DNA from: Flavobacterium sp. 5
Lineage (GTDB): Bacteria > Bacteroidota > Bacteroidia > Flavobacteriales > Flavobacteriaceae
DNA: 64,000 nucleotides
Direction of reading: 5' to 3'
Assembly: GCF_002813295.1 (NCBI RefSeq)
Contig: NZ_PHUE01000001.1
Coordinates: forward strand, 2,604,001-2,668,000
Within the stretch, counting starts at the first letter, position 1. Each line of letters opens with the position of its first letter. Under the pieces are notes generated by a model. That model had not been told where the DNA came from and made no database searches. It saw only the letters and a program-made list of their open reading frames with translations. Of the stretch, positions 24,906-34,561 are shown piece after piece. The position numbers and the translations under genes were made by a program.

Positions 24906-27887
24906 TTAGAAATTTGCATTTACTCCAAACAAAAATGTTCTGGCTCTCGGGTAGACGTTATTGTCTATTCCGTTGAATTTCTCAGGATCTAAACCATTAT
25001 ACTTTGTAAGAACAAAAACATTTTGTACTCCTCCAGTAAATCTTAAAGAAACGTCTTTTAATATTGTTTTATCAAAAGTGTAACCTACTACAACATTATC
25101 TAATTTGATAAAAGAAGCATCTTTTACATAATAATTAGAATAATTACGTACTGTTCCATTTGAATTGCTTTCTGTCGTAAAACCAGTATTGTAATAATCG
25201 GAACTAATGTTAGATAAATCTGACTGCCTTCTTAAGCCTGCTTCTGAATATCCTTTATCCGAACTTACGTTATCGTAAATATAGTTTCCTAAACTACCTC
25301 TCCAGTTCATTGAAAAATCAAACTTTTTGTAGCTTAAAGTAGAGAATAATCCAAAAGTGTAATCCGCTGTCGGTTTGTGAAATTTATAACGGTCAGCATC
25401 AGTAATAGCTCCATCACCATTTCTGTCTGCATAAGCACCTTGGATTGGCTTTTTGTTGGCATCGTACAATTGCTCAAAAACAAAAAATGTATTTGGAGCA
25501 TATCCTTCAGAATTAATTAATATTTGATTTCCTGAACCTCCAGCAATTACATCTCCTGTAATATATCCTTGGAAACCTGGAACCGTAACTCCTAAATCGG
25601 AAATTTTTTGATCAATATAAGTTGCATTAACAGCAAGATTCCAAGTTAAGTTGTCATTTTTAACAATATCAGACTGAAGGCTAAATTCATACCCTTTTGT
25701 TCTTACACTACCAATATTACTATACCCTTGATTTCTTATATTTGCTCCATCAGGAATTGCAATAAGAGCCAAAAGGTCATTTGATTTTTTATCAAAATAG
25801 TTAATAGTACCTGTTATCCTGTCGTTAAGAAATCCAAAATCTACTCCTATGTTCATTTCTGCTAAATCTTCCCATTTTATATCTTTATTATAACCTTCAG
25901 GTCTAGCGGCTTTGTAAATAACACCATCAAAAACGTATTGTGTATTTGTGGTACCTAAAGTAACTCTTTCTAAATAATCATATGAAGGGGGGATATCTTG
26001 TTGCCCAGTAGTTCCATAACCAGCTCTTAATTTTAAGCTAGAAAGAGTCGAATTGTCTTTTAGGAAATCTTCTTCAGCCACATTCCATGCAAAAGCTCCT
26101 CCAGCAAAATTTCCCCATCTGTTATCTTTAGAAAAACGAGAAGTTCCATCTCTTCTATAGTTTACAGTTAATAAATACCTGCTGTCATAACCTAAATTTA
26201 GACGCCCAAAATAGGATTGTAGGTTAATATCTGCGTCAGTAGCTACATCCGCTCTGTCAAGTGTTTCTGTTGTTTGACCAGAATTATATCCTTCTCTTTG
26301 AAATAATTGGTAGTTGTAACCTGCCGTTGCATCTATTTTAAATTTCCCTAATTCTTTAGTATAATTAAAATAAGTATTTAAGTTTTTATTTTGACGATTG
26401 TCTGTATAAGATGTATAAGTTCCTAAATTTACCCAGTTACCGTCACTAAATAAATTTGGTTGATAGCCTATAGCACTTTCTGTACTAGATTGGTTATAGC
26501 CATTACTGTCAAACTTATCAATACCCCCCTCAGCTACTATTTTTAAATCCTCAAAGAAGTGTAATTTATATTCAAGTCTTATATTTCCCCATTTTCTTGT
26601 AGAAGTAGCTCTTCTTTCTTCCTGATTTATTCTTGCTACTGGATTTCTTGCAGGTAATAAAGGTAAGTCTCCTGATCCGTCTAACCATTCAAAATATCCT
26701 CCGTAACGAGAACCTTCCTGATAAATAGATTGTGTTGGGTCAAACGTTATTGCACTGCTGATTAACGCAGATTCATCTTGAAATTGATTTTTTCCGAAAG
26801 ATATATTTCCGCTAATGTCAATTTTTAAATGATTGTCAAATAATACTGGATTTAATGACAACGATGTTGTAGTTCTTTCAAATGAAGTATTTCTTAATAT
26901 TCCTGGATTATTAACATTTCCAACAGATAATCTTACGGGTAATTTGTCAAATAAAGCACCACTTGCAGATATATTGTTGTTTGTTGTTACAGCTGTATTA
27001 AAAATTTCGTCCTGCCAATTTGTATTTGCTGTACCTAGTAGTGCTTTTTGAGTAGCAGTACCTTTTTCGTTTACTACAGCGCGAAATTGATCTGCGCTTA
27101 AAACATCTACTGTATTAGCTACTGTATTAATACCCACTTGAGAGTTAAAGTTAATTTTCACTCCTCCTTTTGTTCCTTTTTTAAGGGTAATAACAATTAC
27201 TCCATTTGCTGCTCTAGAACCGTAAATTGCAGCTGCAGAAGCATCTTTTAAAACTGTAAAAGATTCAATATCGTTTGGATCGATTGTAGATAAGACACTT
27301 GTTGATCCATTAGGAACTGCATTACTCATTGGAAGACCATCTATTACAATTAAGGGTTCATTAGAAGCACTCAATGAAGACCCTCCACGAATTCTAATAT
27401 CCGCTTTAGCACCAGGAGCACCTCCTCCAACAATATTTACGCCTGAGATACGACCGCTAATTAAGTTTTCAGGAGTTACACTAATTCCTTTATTGAATTC
27501 TTTTGCAGAAATTTGTGAAACGGAACCTGTTGCATCTTTTTTCTTAACAGTACCATATCCTACTTGTACAACTACCTCTTTTAATTGATTGGAATCTTCT
27601 ACAAGTTTAATAGTTAATGAGCTTTGTGATCCAACCGTAATGGTTTTAGTTTGGTATCCCACAAAGCTTATGGTCAATACATCCGTAGATTTTACATTGG
27701 CCAATAGGAATTTACCATCAAAATCCGTTGATGCTGAACCGCCACTTTCTCCTATTTTTACATTTACTCCCGGAATTGGTTGTCCTGATGCACTATCAAG
27801 TACCTTTCCTTCAACTTTGTTCTGAGCAATAGCGCAAAACGGAAGTAGGAGCAATAAAAATAACAACTTTTTGTAAATTGTTTTCAT
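24906..27887 (-). CDS. susC: SusC/RagA family TonB-dependent outer-membrane transporter
   Basis: 993 residues. Signal peptide MKTIYKKLLFLLLLLPFCAI, a CarboxypepD_reg-like domain (about 24-100, EGKVLDSASGQPIPGVNVKI), then the plug, starting with the SusC-type sequence VQVGYGTVKKKDATGSVSQI and including RIRGGSSLSASNEPLIVIDG, then a 22-strand barrel ending in ARTFLFGVNANF. It imports malto-oligosaccharides into the periplasm using TonB energy together with SusD. The promoter at 27953-27984 and the 30-bp motif at 28003 precede it, and the regulator gene is divergent. Confidence 0.96.
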   Translation of the reverse strand: MKTIYKKLLFLLLLLPFCAIAQNKVEGKVLDSASGQPIPGVNVKIGESGGSASTDFDGKFLLANVKSTDVLTISFVGYQTKTITVGSQSSLTIKLVEDSNQLKEVVVQVGYGTVKKKDATGSVSQISAKEFNKGISVTPENLISGRISGVNIVGGGAPGAKADIRIRGGSSLSASNEPLIVIDGLPMSNAVPNGSTSVLSTIDPNDIESFTVLKDASAAAIYGSRAANGVIVITLKKGTKGGVKINFNSQVGINTVANTVDVLSADQFRAVVNEKGTATQKALLGTANTNWQDEIFNTAVTTNNNISASGALFDKLPVRLSVGNVNNPGILRNTSFERTTTSLSLNPVLFDNHLKIDISGNISFGKNQFQDESALISSAITFDPTQSIYQEGSRYGGYFEWLDGSGDLPLLPARNPVARINQEERRATSTRKWGNIRLEYKLHFFEDLKIVAEGGIDKFDSNGYNQSSTESAIGYQPNLFSDGNWVNLGTYTSYTDNRQNKNLNTYFNYTKELGKFKIDATAGYNYQLFQREGYNSGQTTETLDRADVATDADINLQSYFGRLNLGYDSRYLLTVNYRRDGTSRFSKDNRWGNFAGGAFAWNVAEEDFLKDNSTLSSLKLRAGYGTTGQQDIPPSYDYLERVTLGTTNTQYVFDGVIYKAARPEGYNKDIKWEDLAEMNIGVDFGFLNDRITGTINYFDKKSNDLLALIAIPDGANIRNQGYSNIGSVRTKGYEFSLQSDIVKNDNLTWNLAVNATYIDQKISDLGVTVPGFQGYITGDVIAGGSGNQILINSEGYAPNTFFVFEQLYDANKKPIQGAYADRNGDGAITDADRYKFHKPTADYTFGLFSTLSYKKFDFSMNWRGSLGNYIYDNVSSDKGYSEAGLRRQSDLSNISSDYYNTGFTTESNSNGTVRNYSNYYVKDASFIKLDNVVVGYTFDKTILKDVSLRFTGGVQNVFVLTKYNGLDPEKFNGIDNNVYPRARTFLFGVNANF

Positions 27888-27952
27888 ACTTTTTGTTTAA
27901 ATTAATTGTTTTTTTGGTTAAGTTTTGTTTAAGTTTTTTTTACTTCGAATTT

Positions 27953-27984
27953 CAAAATTAAGAATTAATTAACACGCCCGACAA
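27953..27984 (-). promoter_or_regulatory. Promoter of susC
   Basis: On the minus strand, TTG (27984-27982), 21 bases, TAATTTTG (27960-27953). It lies 66 bp before the start codon. Confidence 0.55.
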
Positions 27985-28002
27985 GACGAAAAATTACCAG
28001 CC

Positions 28003-28032
28003 TTACGAAAACGTGATAGTGTTGAAAACTTT
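28003..28032 (-). promoter_or_regulatory. Candidate operator of the LacI-type regulator, susC promoter
   Basis: Plus-strand TTACGAAAACGTGATAGTGT then TGAAAACTTT, one base different from the amylase site at 12589-12618. It contains two direct GAAAAC repeats 17 bp apart. It sits 43 bp upstream of the -7 box of susC, nearly the same distance as in the amylase promoter, and between the susC and regulator genes. Confidence 0.68.
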
Positions 28033-28132
28033 GCTTTTTATATTCATTTTTATGCGAATATTTACAATAAATAAAAAATTATGTTATCTTTATTACGAAT
28101 TGAATAGTACAATGAAGTAATACCACTTTAAT

Positions 28133-29155
28133 ATGAAGAGAAAAATAACGTTAAAGCAAATTGCCAAAGAATTAGATGTTTCTATTTCAACTGTCTCAAA
28201 ATCACTTAGAAATAGCCCTGAAATTGGTGAAGAAACACGATTAAAAGTTCAGGCATTTGCTAAATTTTATCACTACAAGCCGAATAATATTGCACTTAGT
28301 CTTAAGAACCGAAAAACTAAAACGATTGGAATTATTATTCCCGAAATTGTACATCACTTTTTCTCTACAGTAATTAATGGTATTGAACAAATAGCTAATG
28401 AAAATGGATATAGTGTAGTTATTTGTTTGTCTGATGATTCTTTTGATAAAGAAGTTCTAAATATGGAGCTTTTGGCAAATGGGAGTATAGATGGTTTTAT
28501 AATGTCTTTGTCTAAAGAAACTCAGTATAAAGGAGATTTTCATCATATTACCGAAGTAATAAATCAAGGGATGCCCGTTGTAATGTTTGATCGTGTAACC
28601 AATGAAGTGTTATGTGATAAAGTGATTATTGATGATAAACAAGCAGCATATGAAGCCGTTCAAAGTTTAATTGATAAGGGGCGAAAAAAAATTGCGCTGG
28701 TTACTACAGTAGATTATGTGAGTGTTGGTAAATTAAGAACCGATGGTTATATAAAAGCTTTGTTGGATAATGACTTGCCCTTTGATGAAAGTTTGATTAT
28801 AAAAATTGAAGACATAGATACTTGTGAAATAATTATTGGAAAATTATTGGAAGATGAAGCTATTGATGCTGTTTTTGCGGTAAATGAAATTTTTGCGGTA
28901 ACGTGTATAAAAACAGCTAATAAGATTGGTTTAAATGTGCCTAAAGATCTTGCAGTAATTGCTTTTACAGATGGAATGATTTCTAAATATTCAACTCCAA
29001 CTATTACCACTGTCAGTCAAAGTGGTGTTAAAATGGGGAATCGTGCGGCAAAAATAATTATAGACCGTTTGGAATCAGAAGATGAATCTGATGAAGAAAA
29101 TTATATGACGGAAGTTATAGAAACCTATTTAGTAGAGAGAGAGTCAACAAATTAA
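28133..29155 (+). CDS. LacI family transcriptional regulator of the starch/maltose locus
   Basis: 340 residues. The N-terminal helix-turn-helix is KRKITLKQIAKELDVSISTV then SKSLRNSPEIGEETRLKV, with hinge YKPNNIALSLKNRKTKTIG. The rest is a periplasmic-binding-protein-like sensor domain (IGIIIPEIVHHFFSTVINGI, VVMFDRV, KKIALVT, DAVFAVNE, LAVIAFTD). It would bind a maltose-type signal and control susC, the amylase and perhaps the MFS operon through the sites at 12589, 28003 and 29326. A TATCTTTA box at 28085-28092 may be its own promoter. Site position upstream of the promoters suggests activation, but this is inference. Confidence 0.92.
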   Translation: MKRKITLKQIAKELDVSISTVSKSLRNSPEIGEETRLKVQAFAKFYHYKPNNIALSLKNRKTKTIGIIIPEIVHHFFSTVINGIEQIANENGYSVVICLSDDSFDKEVLNMELLANGSIDGFIMSLSKETQYKGDFHHITEVINQGMPVVMFDRVTNEVLCDKVIIDDKQAAYEAVQSLIDKGRKKIALVTTVDYVSVGKLRTDGYIKALLDNDLPFDESLIIKIEDIDTCEIIIGKLLEDEAIDAVFAVNEIFAVTCIKTANKIGLNVPKDLAVIAFTDGMISKYSTPTITTVSQSGVKMGNRAAKIIIDRLESEDESDEENYMTEVIETYLVERESTN

Positions 29156-29233
29156 AAAAAGACAGTTGTATTATTAAATATATTAACTACAGGAAGGGAA
29201 TATATTGTTCTATTGGGATTTTGTTTAAAATAT

Positions 29234-29268
29234 AAATCGAATGGGTTTTAAATCCATTCGATTTTTTT
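29234..29268 (+). terminator. Terminator of the LacI-type regulator gene
   Basis: AAATCGAATGG (29234-29244) pairs perfectly with CCATTCGATTT (29254-29264), followed by a T run. Confidence 0.9.
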
Positions 29269-29325
29269 ATTGTGTTTTGCTAAATATGAAATATTTTGCA
29301 AAAAAAACGCTTAATTTATTAACAA

Positions 29326-29339
29326 CTACAACCTTGTAG
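29326..29339 (+). promoter_or_regulatory. Possible LacI-type operator of the transporter operon
   Basis: CTACAACCTTGTAG. The reverse complement with flank, CTACAAGGTTGTAG then TTGTTAATAAA, matches the site at 21638 closely. Its orientation relative to the downstream plus-strand genes is the same as that of the other sites to their genes. Confidence 0.45.
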
Positions 29340-29852
29340 TAAAAAAAATTGATTGTTTTTGAGTTTTATTAAATATAAACCAAAAACTATTTTATATATT
29401 TACTCCCCGTTTATAGCTTTTCTTTTACTTCGAAAATAAGATGAGTTTTTTTATAACGAAAATTTTCATGCTATAATTTTTTTAAATGCGATGAAGTATT
29501 TAAAAAATGAATTCATGAATTTTATAATGATTAATGAATTTTATAAGTGTATTGTTAATGATTTATGTGAGTCCATTTATGGGTTTTTCTTTAGCGACAC
29601 TTTAAATTGCCTCAGAACAAAAATTTTATTAGAAACAATGAAATAGATTTTAGTTTTTTTCAGAAATAGCCAAGTTTGTTATTATGAAAAAGAGTAACTA
29701 ATTTGTTTGTATATGAAAATTGTTTTGAGAGTAATGATTTGAACCCAATTTCATTTTGTATTATTTGTATTTTCATTATAAATTGTATCAGATATAATAA
29801 GAAAATATAGGTAGACAGTGTGTTTACCAAATAAATATTTAAATTTTTAATA

Positions 29853-31178
29853 ATGGGAAAACCGAAATTAAGTTTTTGGCAAATTTGGAATTTAAGCTTT
29901 GGATTCTTAGGGGTTCAAATTGGATATTCTTTGCAAAATGGAAACACTAGTAGAATACTAGAAGCATTGGGAGCTGACGTTCACAGTATTGGTTATTTCT
30001 GGCTGGCAGCACCTTTGGCTGGTTTAATTGTACAGCCAATTATTGGTCTTTCAAGTGATAAAACTTGGACCAAACTTGGTCGTCGTATTCCTTTTATCTT
30101 TTTTGGTGCAATTGTATCGGCATTAGCAATGTTTTTTATGCCTAATGCGGAGTATTTTACCTATTTGTTGCCTCCTTTGGCTTTTGGAGCTGTAATGTTA
30201 TTATTAATGGATACATCATTTAATGTTACTATGCAGCCATTTAGAGCTCTTGTTGGCGATATGGTAAATGATGAGCAGAGAAATTTAGGATATTCACTTC
30301 AAAGTGCATTAATTAATTTTGGAGCTGTTTTTGGATCATTATTGCCTTGGATCTTAGTAAAAATAGGTTTGTCAAATGTACCAGCTGCAGGAGAAAAAGT
30401 AGCAGAATCTGTAATTTGGTCTTTCTATATTGGAGGAGCAATATTATTGGCAACGGTTCTTTGGACTGTTTTTAGAACCAAAGAATATGCACCAAAAGAA
30501 CATGCAGAATACAATAAAATTGACTTGAATGCTTCTGAGAATAAACCAAGTGAAAATGTTCTTAAATTAATAGGAAATGCCCCGAAAATATTTTGGCAAT
30601 TGGGTATTGTTCAGTTTTTCTCATGGTTTGCATTGTTTTTAATGTGGGTTTACACAACGAGAGCTATTGCAAATCAAGTATGGGGACCAACTGCTCTGGA
30701 TGCCAAATCAATTGGGTTTAATGAAGCAGGAGATTGGACAGGAGTTATGTTTGCTTTTTATAGTGCAATAGCTGCATTGTATTCTTTACTTATTCCTTCT
30801 ATTGCTAAATCTATTGGTAGAAAGAAAACATATAGTTTCTCTCTAATATTGGGTGGATTAGGATTAATATCCATGTTTGTTGTTGAAGATAAAAACATGT
30901 TATTGCTATCTATTTCAGGAGTTGGTTTAGCATGGGCTGCAATTTTAGCGATGCCTTATGCAATGTTATCAGGTTCGTTGCCTGCAGAAAAAATGGGAGT
31001 ATATATGGGGCTTTTCAATGCAACGATAACCATACCTCAAATAACAGCAGGAGTGTTAGGAAGTACTTTGATTATGCTATTTGGAGGGAATCCAATGACT
31101 ATAATTGTAATTGCTGGTATATCCATGTTAATTGCTGGTTCAGCTGTATTTTTTGTTAAAGAAAAAGTACAACACTAA
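29853..31178 (+). CDS. MFS/SLC45-like sugar transporter, probably for maltose
   Basis: 441 residues, 12 predicted membrane helices. N-terminal LSFWQIWNLSFGFLGVQIGY and the loop SSDKTWTKLGRRIPFIFFGA are typical of bacterial glucoside-importing MFS members related to SLC45. The central loop is at about 210-245. As the next genes are beta-phosphoglucomutase and maltose phosphorylase, the substrate is most likely maltose or short malto-oligosaccharides taken from the periplasm by proton symport. pgmB follows 24 bp downstream. First gene of the plus-strand operon. Confidence 0.9.
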   Translation: MGKPKLSFWQIWNLSFGFLGVQIGYSLQNGNTSRILEALGADVHSIGYFWLAAPLAGLIVQPIIGLSSDKTWTKLGRRIPFIFFGAIVSALAMFFMPNAEYFTYLLPPLAFGAVMLLLMDTSFNVTMQPFRALVGDMVNDEQRNLGYSLQSALINFGAVFGSLLPWILVKIGLSNVPAAGEKVAESVIWSFYIGGAILLATVLWTVFRTKEYAPKEHAEYNKIDLNASENKPSENVLKLIGNAPKIFWQLGIVQFFSWFALFLMWVYTTRAIANQVWGPTALDAKSIGFNEAGDWTGVMFAFYSAIAALYSLLIPSIAKSIGRKKTYSFSLILGGLGLISMFVVEDKNMLLLSISGVGLAWAAILAMPYAMLSGSLPAEKMGVYMGLFNATITIPQITAGVLGSTLIMLFGGNPMTIIVIAGISMLIAGSAVFFVKEKVQH

Positions 31179-31202
31179 AATAAATAATAAGTAGAATTTA
31201 TA

Positions 31203-31862
31203 ATGAAAAAGAGAAAAGGATTTATTTTTGATTTAGACGGTGTAATTGTAGACACTGCCAAATATCATTTTTTAGCGTGGAAAAAAATCGCTAATGAATT
31301 AGGAATTGATTTCACATTAGAACATAACGAATTATTAAAGGGAGTGAGCCGAGTTCGTTCCTTAGATATTATTTTGGAATTAGGAAATGTTGCAGCTTCT
31401 CAGGGAGATAAAGATAAATGGTTAATTCAAAAAAATGAAGATTATCTTTCCTATTTAGTAGATATGGACGAAAGCGAGATTTTGCCGGGAGTAATGCCCG
31501 TTTTAAATTTTCTGAAAGAAAACAATCAGCCAATCGCTTTAGGATCAGCAAGTAAAAACGCAAGACCTATTCTTGAGAAAACTGGAATTCTACCTTTTTT
31601 TGACGCTATCGTTGATGGAAATGATGTAGTTAATGCAAAACCAGATCCTGAAGTTTTTCTTCATGCTGCACGTTTATTGAATGTAACTAACGAAGATTCA
31701 ATTGTTTTTGAAGATTCTGTAGCAGGAGTTCAAGCTGCAAACATTGCCGAAATGTTGAGTATTGGTATTGGAGAAGAAGAAACACTACACGAAGCTCAGC
31801 ACATTTTTAAAGATTTTACCCATATGGATTCTGCTTTTTTGGAATCGTTAATAAACAAATAA
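31203..31862 (+). CDS. pgmB: Beta-phosphoglucomutase
   Basis: 219 residues, HAD superfamily. FDLDGVIVDTAKYHFLAWKK holds the nucleophile D10 and acid D12 with the cap-domain His/Trp of this family. LLKGVSRVRSLDIIL is the substrate loop, and LGSASKNA, KPDPEVFL and VFEDSVAGVQAA are the later HAD motifs. It converts beta-glucose 1-phosphate, made by maltose phosphorylase, to glucose 6-phosphate. The position just before the phosphorylase gene supports the assignment. Confidence 0.95.
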   Translation: MKKRKGFIFDLDGVIVDTAKYHFLAWKKIANELGIDFTLEHNELLKGVSRVRSLDIILELGNVAASQGDKDKWLIQKNEDYLSYLVDMDESEILPGVMPVLNFLKENNQPIALGSASKNARPILEKTGILPFFDAIVDGNDVVNAKPDPEVFLHAARLLNVTNEDSIVFEDSVAGVQAANIAEMLSIGIGEEETLHEAQHIFKDFTHMDSAFLESLINK

Positions 31863-31948
31863 CCAATAAATATAAGGTCAAAGTGGAATGAAGCAAGGAG
31901 GTGTTTCGTTCTTCAACTTCAAACCTTAGGCTTAATTTAAAACAAAAA

Positions 31949-34243
31949 ATGAATCAAGATTATATAAAACCAGATAATTGGTCTATCATTGAAGAAGGAT
32001 TTGATAGAGAACAAGTAAAATCTTCTGAAAGTTTATTTAGCATCGGTAATGGTGCTATGGGACAAAGAGCCAATTTTGAAGAAAATTATACAGGAGAAAC
32101 TTTTCAAGGTAGTTATATTGCTGGAATCTATTATCCAGATAAAACTAAAGTAGGTTGGTGGAAAAATGGGTATCCTAAATATTTTGCCAAAGTATTGAAT
32201 GCTCCAAATTGGATTGGAATCGATATTGAAATCAATGGTGAAAATTTTGATTTGAATACATGTACAGAAGTATCAAATTACCGTCGTGAGTTGAATATGA
32301 AAGAAGGTTGGTATCACCGTTCTTTTCATGCAACACTTAAAAACGGAACACAAGTGGCTGTTGATGTACGTCGTTTTTTATCATTAGATTTAGATGAAGC
32401 AGGTATAATTAATTATGAAATCACACCTTTAAATAAAGACGCCAAAATCATCTACAAACCTTACGTTGATGCAGGTGTGACAAATGAAGATACAAACTGG
32501 GAAGAAAAATTCTGGGAGCCTTTGGATGTTAAAAAAGCAGGAAACGAAGCTTTTGTTACAGCTCAAACCTTCAAAACACATTTTAAAGTAACCACCTTTA
32601 TGCAAAATACAATTTTTGCAAAAGGAGAAAAACAAAATCTATCCCCAACTTCTGTTGATACAAAATCTGATAAAATTTTATTTTATTATGATGTGATTGT
32701 TGCTAAGGGAGAAAAATCGGGAATTCAAAAAATTGGAGGTTATACCGTTTCGTTAAATCATGAAGATACAATTTTGGCTGCCGAAAATGTTATTCAAGCT
32801 GCTTTAGCAAAAGGATACGACCAATTATTGCAAGACCAGATTGATGCGTGGGCAAAGATTTGGGAAATGTCAGATATCACTATTGATGGTGATGTAAAAG
32901 CACAACAAGGTATTCGATTTAATATTTTTCAATTGAATCAAACCTACTTAGGAAAAGATTCTCGTTTGAATATTGGACCAAAAGGGTTTACAGGAGAAAA
33001 GTACGGAGGTTCTACTTACTGGGATACCGAAGCATATTGTATTCCATTTTATATGGCTACAAAAGATCAACAAGTTGCTCGTAATTTATTGACATATCGT
33101 TACAATCAATTGGACAAAGCAATTGAAAATGCCAAAGATAATTTAGGGTTTACTAACGGAGCAGCTTTGTATCCAATGGTTACCATGAACGGTGAAGAGT
33201 GTCATAACGAATGGGAAATCACCCATGAAGAAATTCATAGAAACGGAGCTATTGCTTTTGCAATTTATAATTACTATCGTTTTACTGGTGACTACTCTTA
33301 TATTCCCGAAAAAGGTCTGGAAGTATTAATTGGTATTGCCCGTTTTTGGCACCAAAGAGCTTCTTTCTCTAAAAACAAAAATCAGTATATGATTTTAGGA
33401 GTAACTGGACCAAACGAATACGAAAACAACATCAACAATAATTTCTATACCAATTATATTGCTAAATGGTGTATTGATTATGCTACGGAACAAATTCAAA
33501 AAGTTTCTTTAGAATATCCTTCTGACCATAAACGTATTATCGAAAAAGTAAAACTTTCTGAGGCTGAATTACAAGAATGGAATAAAGTAGCTGGTAATAT
33601 GTATTTTCCAAAATCTGAAGAATTAGGAATCTACTTGCAACAGGATGGTTTCTTAGACAAAGATTTAGTTCAAGTAAAAGATTTAGATCGTTCACAACGA
33701 CCTATTAATCAAAAATGGTCTTGGGACAGAGTATTGCGTTCACCTTACATCAAACAAGCTGACGTTTTACAGTGTTTCTACTTTTTCGAAGATCATTTTA
33801 CTAAAGATGAATTGGAACGTAATTTCGATTTCTATGAATCATTTACTGTACATGAAAGTTCGCTTTCACCATGTGTACACTCCATTCAAGCTGCTTTGTT
33901 AGACAAAATGGATATGGCATATGCTTTTTACTTAAGAACTTCTCGTTTGGATTTAGATGATTACAATAAAGAGGTTGAAGAAGGTTGTCATATTACATCA
34001 ATGGCAGGGACTTGGATGAGTATCGTTGAAGGATTTGGTGGAATGAGAGTGAAAAATGATACACTTCATTTCTCACCAAAAATCCCTAAAGAATGGGGCG
34101 GTTATTCCTTTAAAATTAACTTCCGAAATCAGATTGTAAAAATCTCGGTAGATCATAAGGAAACAAAATTATCCTTAGAAGGAACTGCAGCCCTTACTGT
34201 TTATGTAAACGGCACAGCAATTTTGGTTCAGCCAAATAACTAG
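31949..34243 (+). CDS. malP: GH65 maltose phosphorylase
   Basis: 764 residues from the ATG at 31949 (MNQDYIKPDNWSIIEEGFDR). A GTG at 31901 would add 16 residues without family similarity, so it is not used, although an AGGAGG happens to lie near it. SSESLFSIGNGAMGQRANFE is the N-terminal beta-sandwich signature. VTGPNEYENNINNNFYTNYI carries the catalytic acid E490. Length matches characterised maltose phosphorylases (about 755). No signal peptide, so cytoplasmic: maltose plus phosphate gives glucose and beta-glucose 1-phosphate. Kojibiose or trehalose phosphorylase of the same family cannot be fully excluded, but the locus favours maltose. Confidence 0.93.
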   Translation: MNQDYIKPDNWSIIEEGFDREQVKSSESLFSIGNGAMGQRANFEENYTGETFQGSYIAGIYYPDKTKVGWWKNGYPKYFAKVLNAPNWIGIDIEINGENFDLNTCTEVSNYRRELNMKEGWYHRSFHATLKNGTQVAVDVRRFLSLDLDEAGIINYEITPLNKDAKIIYKPYVDAGVTNEDTNWEEKFWEPLDVKKAGNEAFVTAQTFKTHFKVTTFMQNTIFAKGEKQNLSPTSVDTKSDKILFYYDVIVAKGEKSGIQKIGGYTVSLNHEDTILAAENVIQAALAKGYDQLLQDQIDAWAKIWEMSDITIDGDVKAQQGIRFNIFQLNQTYLGKDSRLNIGPKGFTGEKYGGSTYWDTEAYCIPFYMATKDQQVARNLLTYRYNQLDKAIENAKDNLGFTNGAALYPMVTMNGEECHNEWEITHEEIHRNGAIAFAIYNYYRFTGDYSYIPEKGLEVLIGIARFWHQRASFSKNKNQYMILGVTGPNEYENNINNNFYTNYIAKWCIDYATEQIQKVSLEYPSDHKRIIEKVKLSEAELQEWNKVAGNMYFPKSEELGIYLQQDGFLDKDLVQVKDLDRSQRPINQKWSWDRVLRSPYIKQADVLQCFYFFEDHFTKDELERNFDFYESFTVHESSLSPCVHSIQAALLDKMDMAYAFYLRTSRLDLDDYNKEVEEGCHITSMAGTWMSIVEGFGGMRVKNDTLHFSPKIPKEWGGYSFKINFRNQIVKISVDHKETKLSLEGTAALTVYVNGTAILVQPNN

Positions 34244-34255
34244 ATCAATTATTAT

Positions 34256-34290
34256 AAACCCTTTCTTAGTACTACTTCGAAAGGGTTTTA
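34256..34290 (+). terminator. Terminator after maltose phosphorylase gene
   Basis: AAACCCTTTC (34256-34265) with GAAAGGGTTT (34279-34288). It splits the plus-strand locus into a cytoplasmic set (transporter, pgmB, phosphorylase) and a periplasmic set (three hydrolases). Confidence 0.8.
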
Positions 34291-34343
34291 AAATTTTAGG
34301 CATATCATTTTTTAGACATAAACTGTAACTCGATTATTTTTTT

Positions 34344-34451
34344 GGAGCATTAGCATAAAGCATTTTTTGTTAATATGGTTCCTGCTCTCCGCTGCAATCT
34401 TTTTATTTTTAAAGAAAAAATAAAAAGGATTTTCACTGCGATCAGGGCTAA
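34344..34451 (+). repeat. Intergenic palindromic repeat, copy B
   Basis: Begins GGAGCATTAGCATAAAGC. An extra arm (ATTAGCA with TGTTAAT) precedes GGTTCCTGCTCTCCGCTGCA and ATC. Hairpin: TTTTTATTTTT with AAAAATAAAAA. Right block: unpaired G, then GATTTTCACTGCGATCAGGG and CTA. Same layout as copy C. Confidence 0.8.
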
Positions 34452-34561
34452 AGGGAGATATAGTGTTTTTTTTGCTATTATTTACAATTACAATCGAAAT
34501 CAGGTTATTAACAGTCTGTTGGTTGCTAAAATATATTCTAACAAAATCAATTTTCACAAAC

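Larger units (their letters stand above)
29156..29852. other. Gene-free stretch between regulator and transporter
   Basis: A terminator (29234-29268), the operator-like palindrome at 29326-29339 and a possible -7 box TATATTTA at 29395-29402. If that promoter is used, the transporter mRNA has a leader of about 450 nt. The rest is AT-rich and I see no gene. Confidence 0.55.
34244..34561. other. Intergenic region between phosphorylase and amylase genes
   Basis: It contains the terminator at 34256-34290 and palindromic repeat copy B. I see no clear promoter; a weak one may lie in the AT-rich 60 bp before the amylase start. Confidence 0.5.

Noticed and set aside
31901..31948. GTG start for maltose phosphorylase preceded by AGGAGG-like sequence
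   Set aside because: Flavobacteria rarely use Shine-Dalgarno sites, the AGGAG is too close to the GTG, and the 16 extra residues do not look like the family. The ATG at 31949 gives the normal N-terminus.
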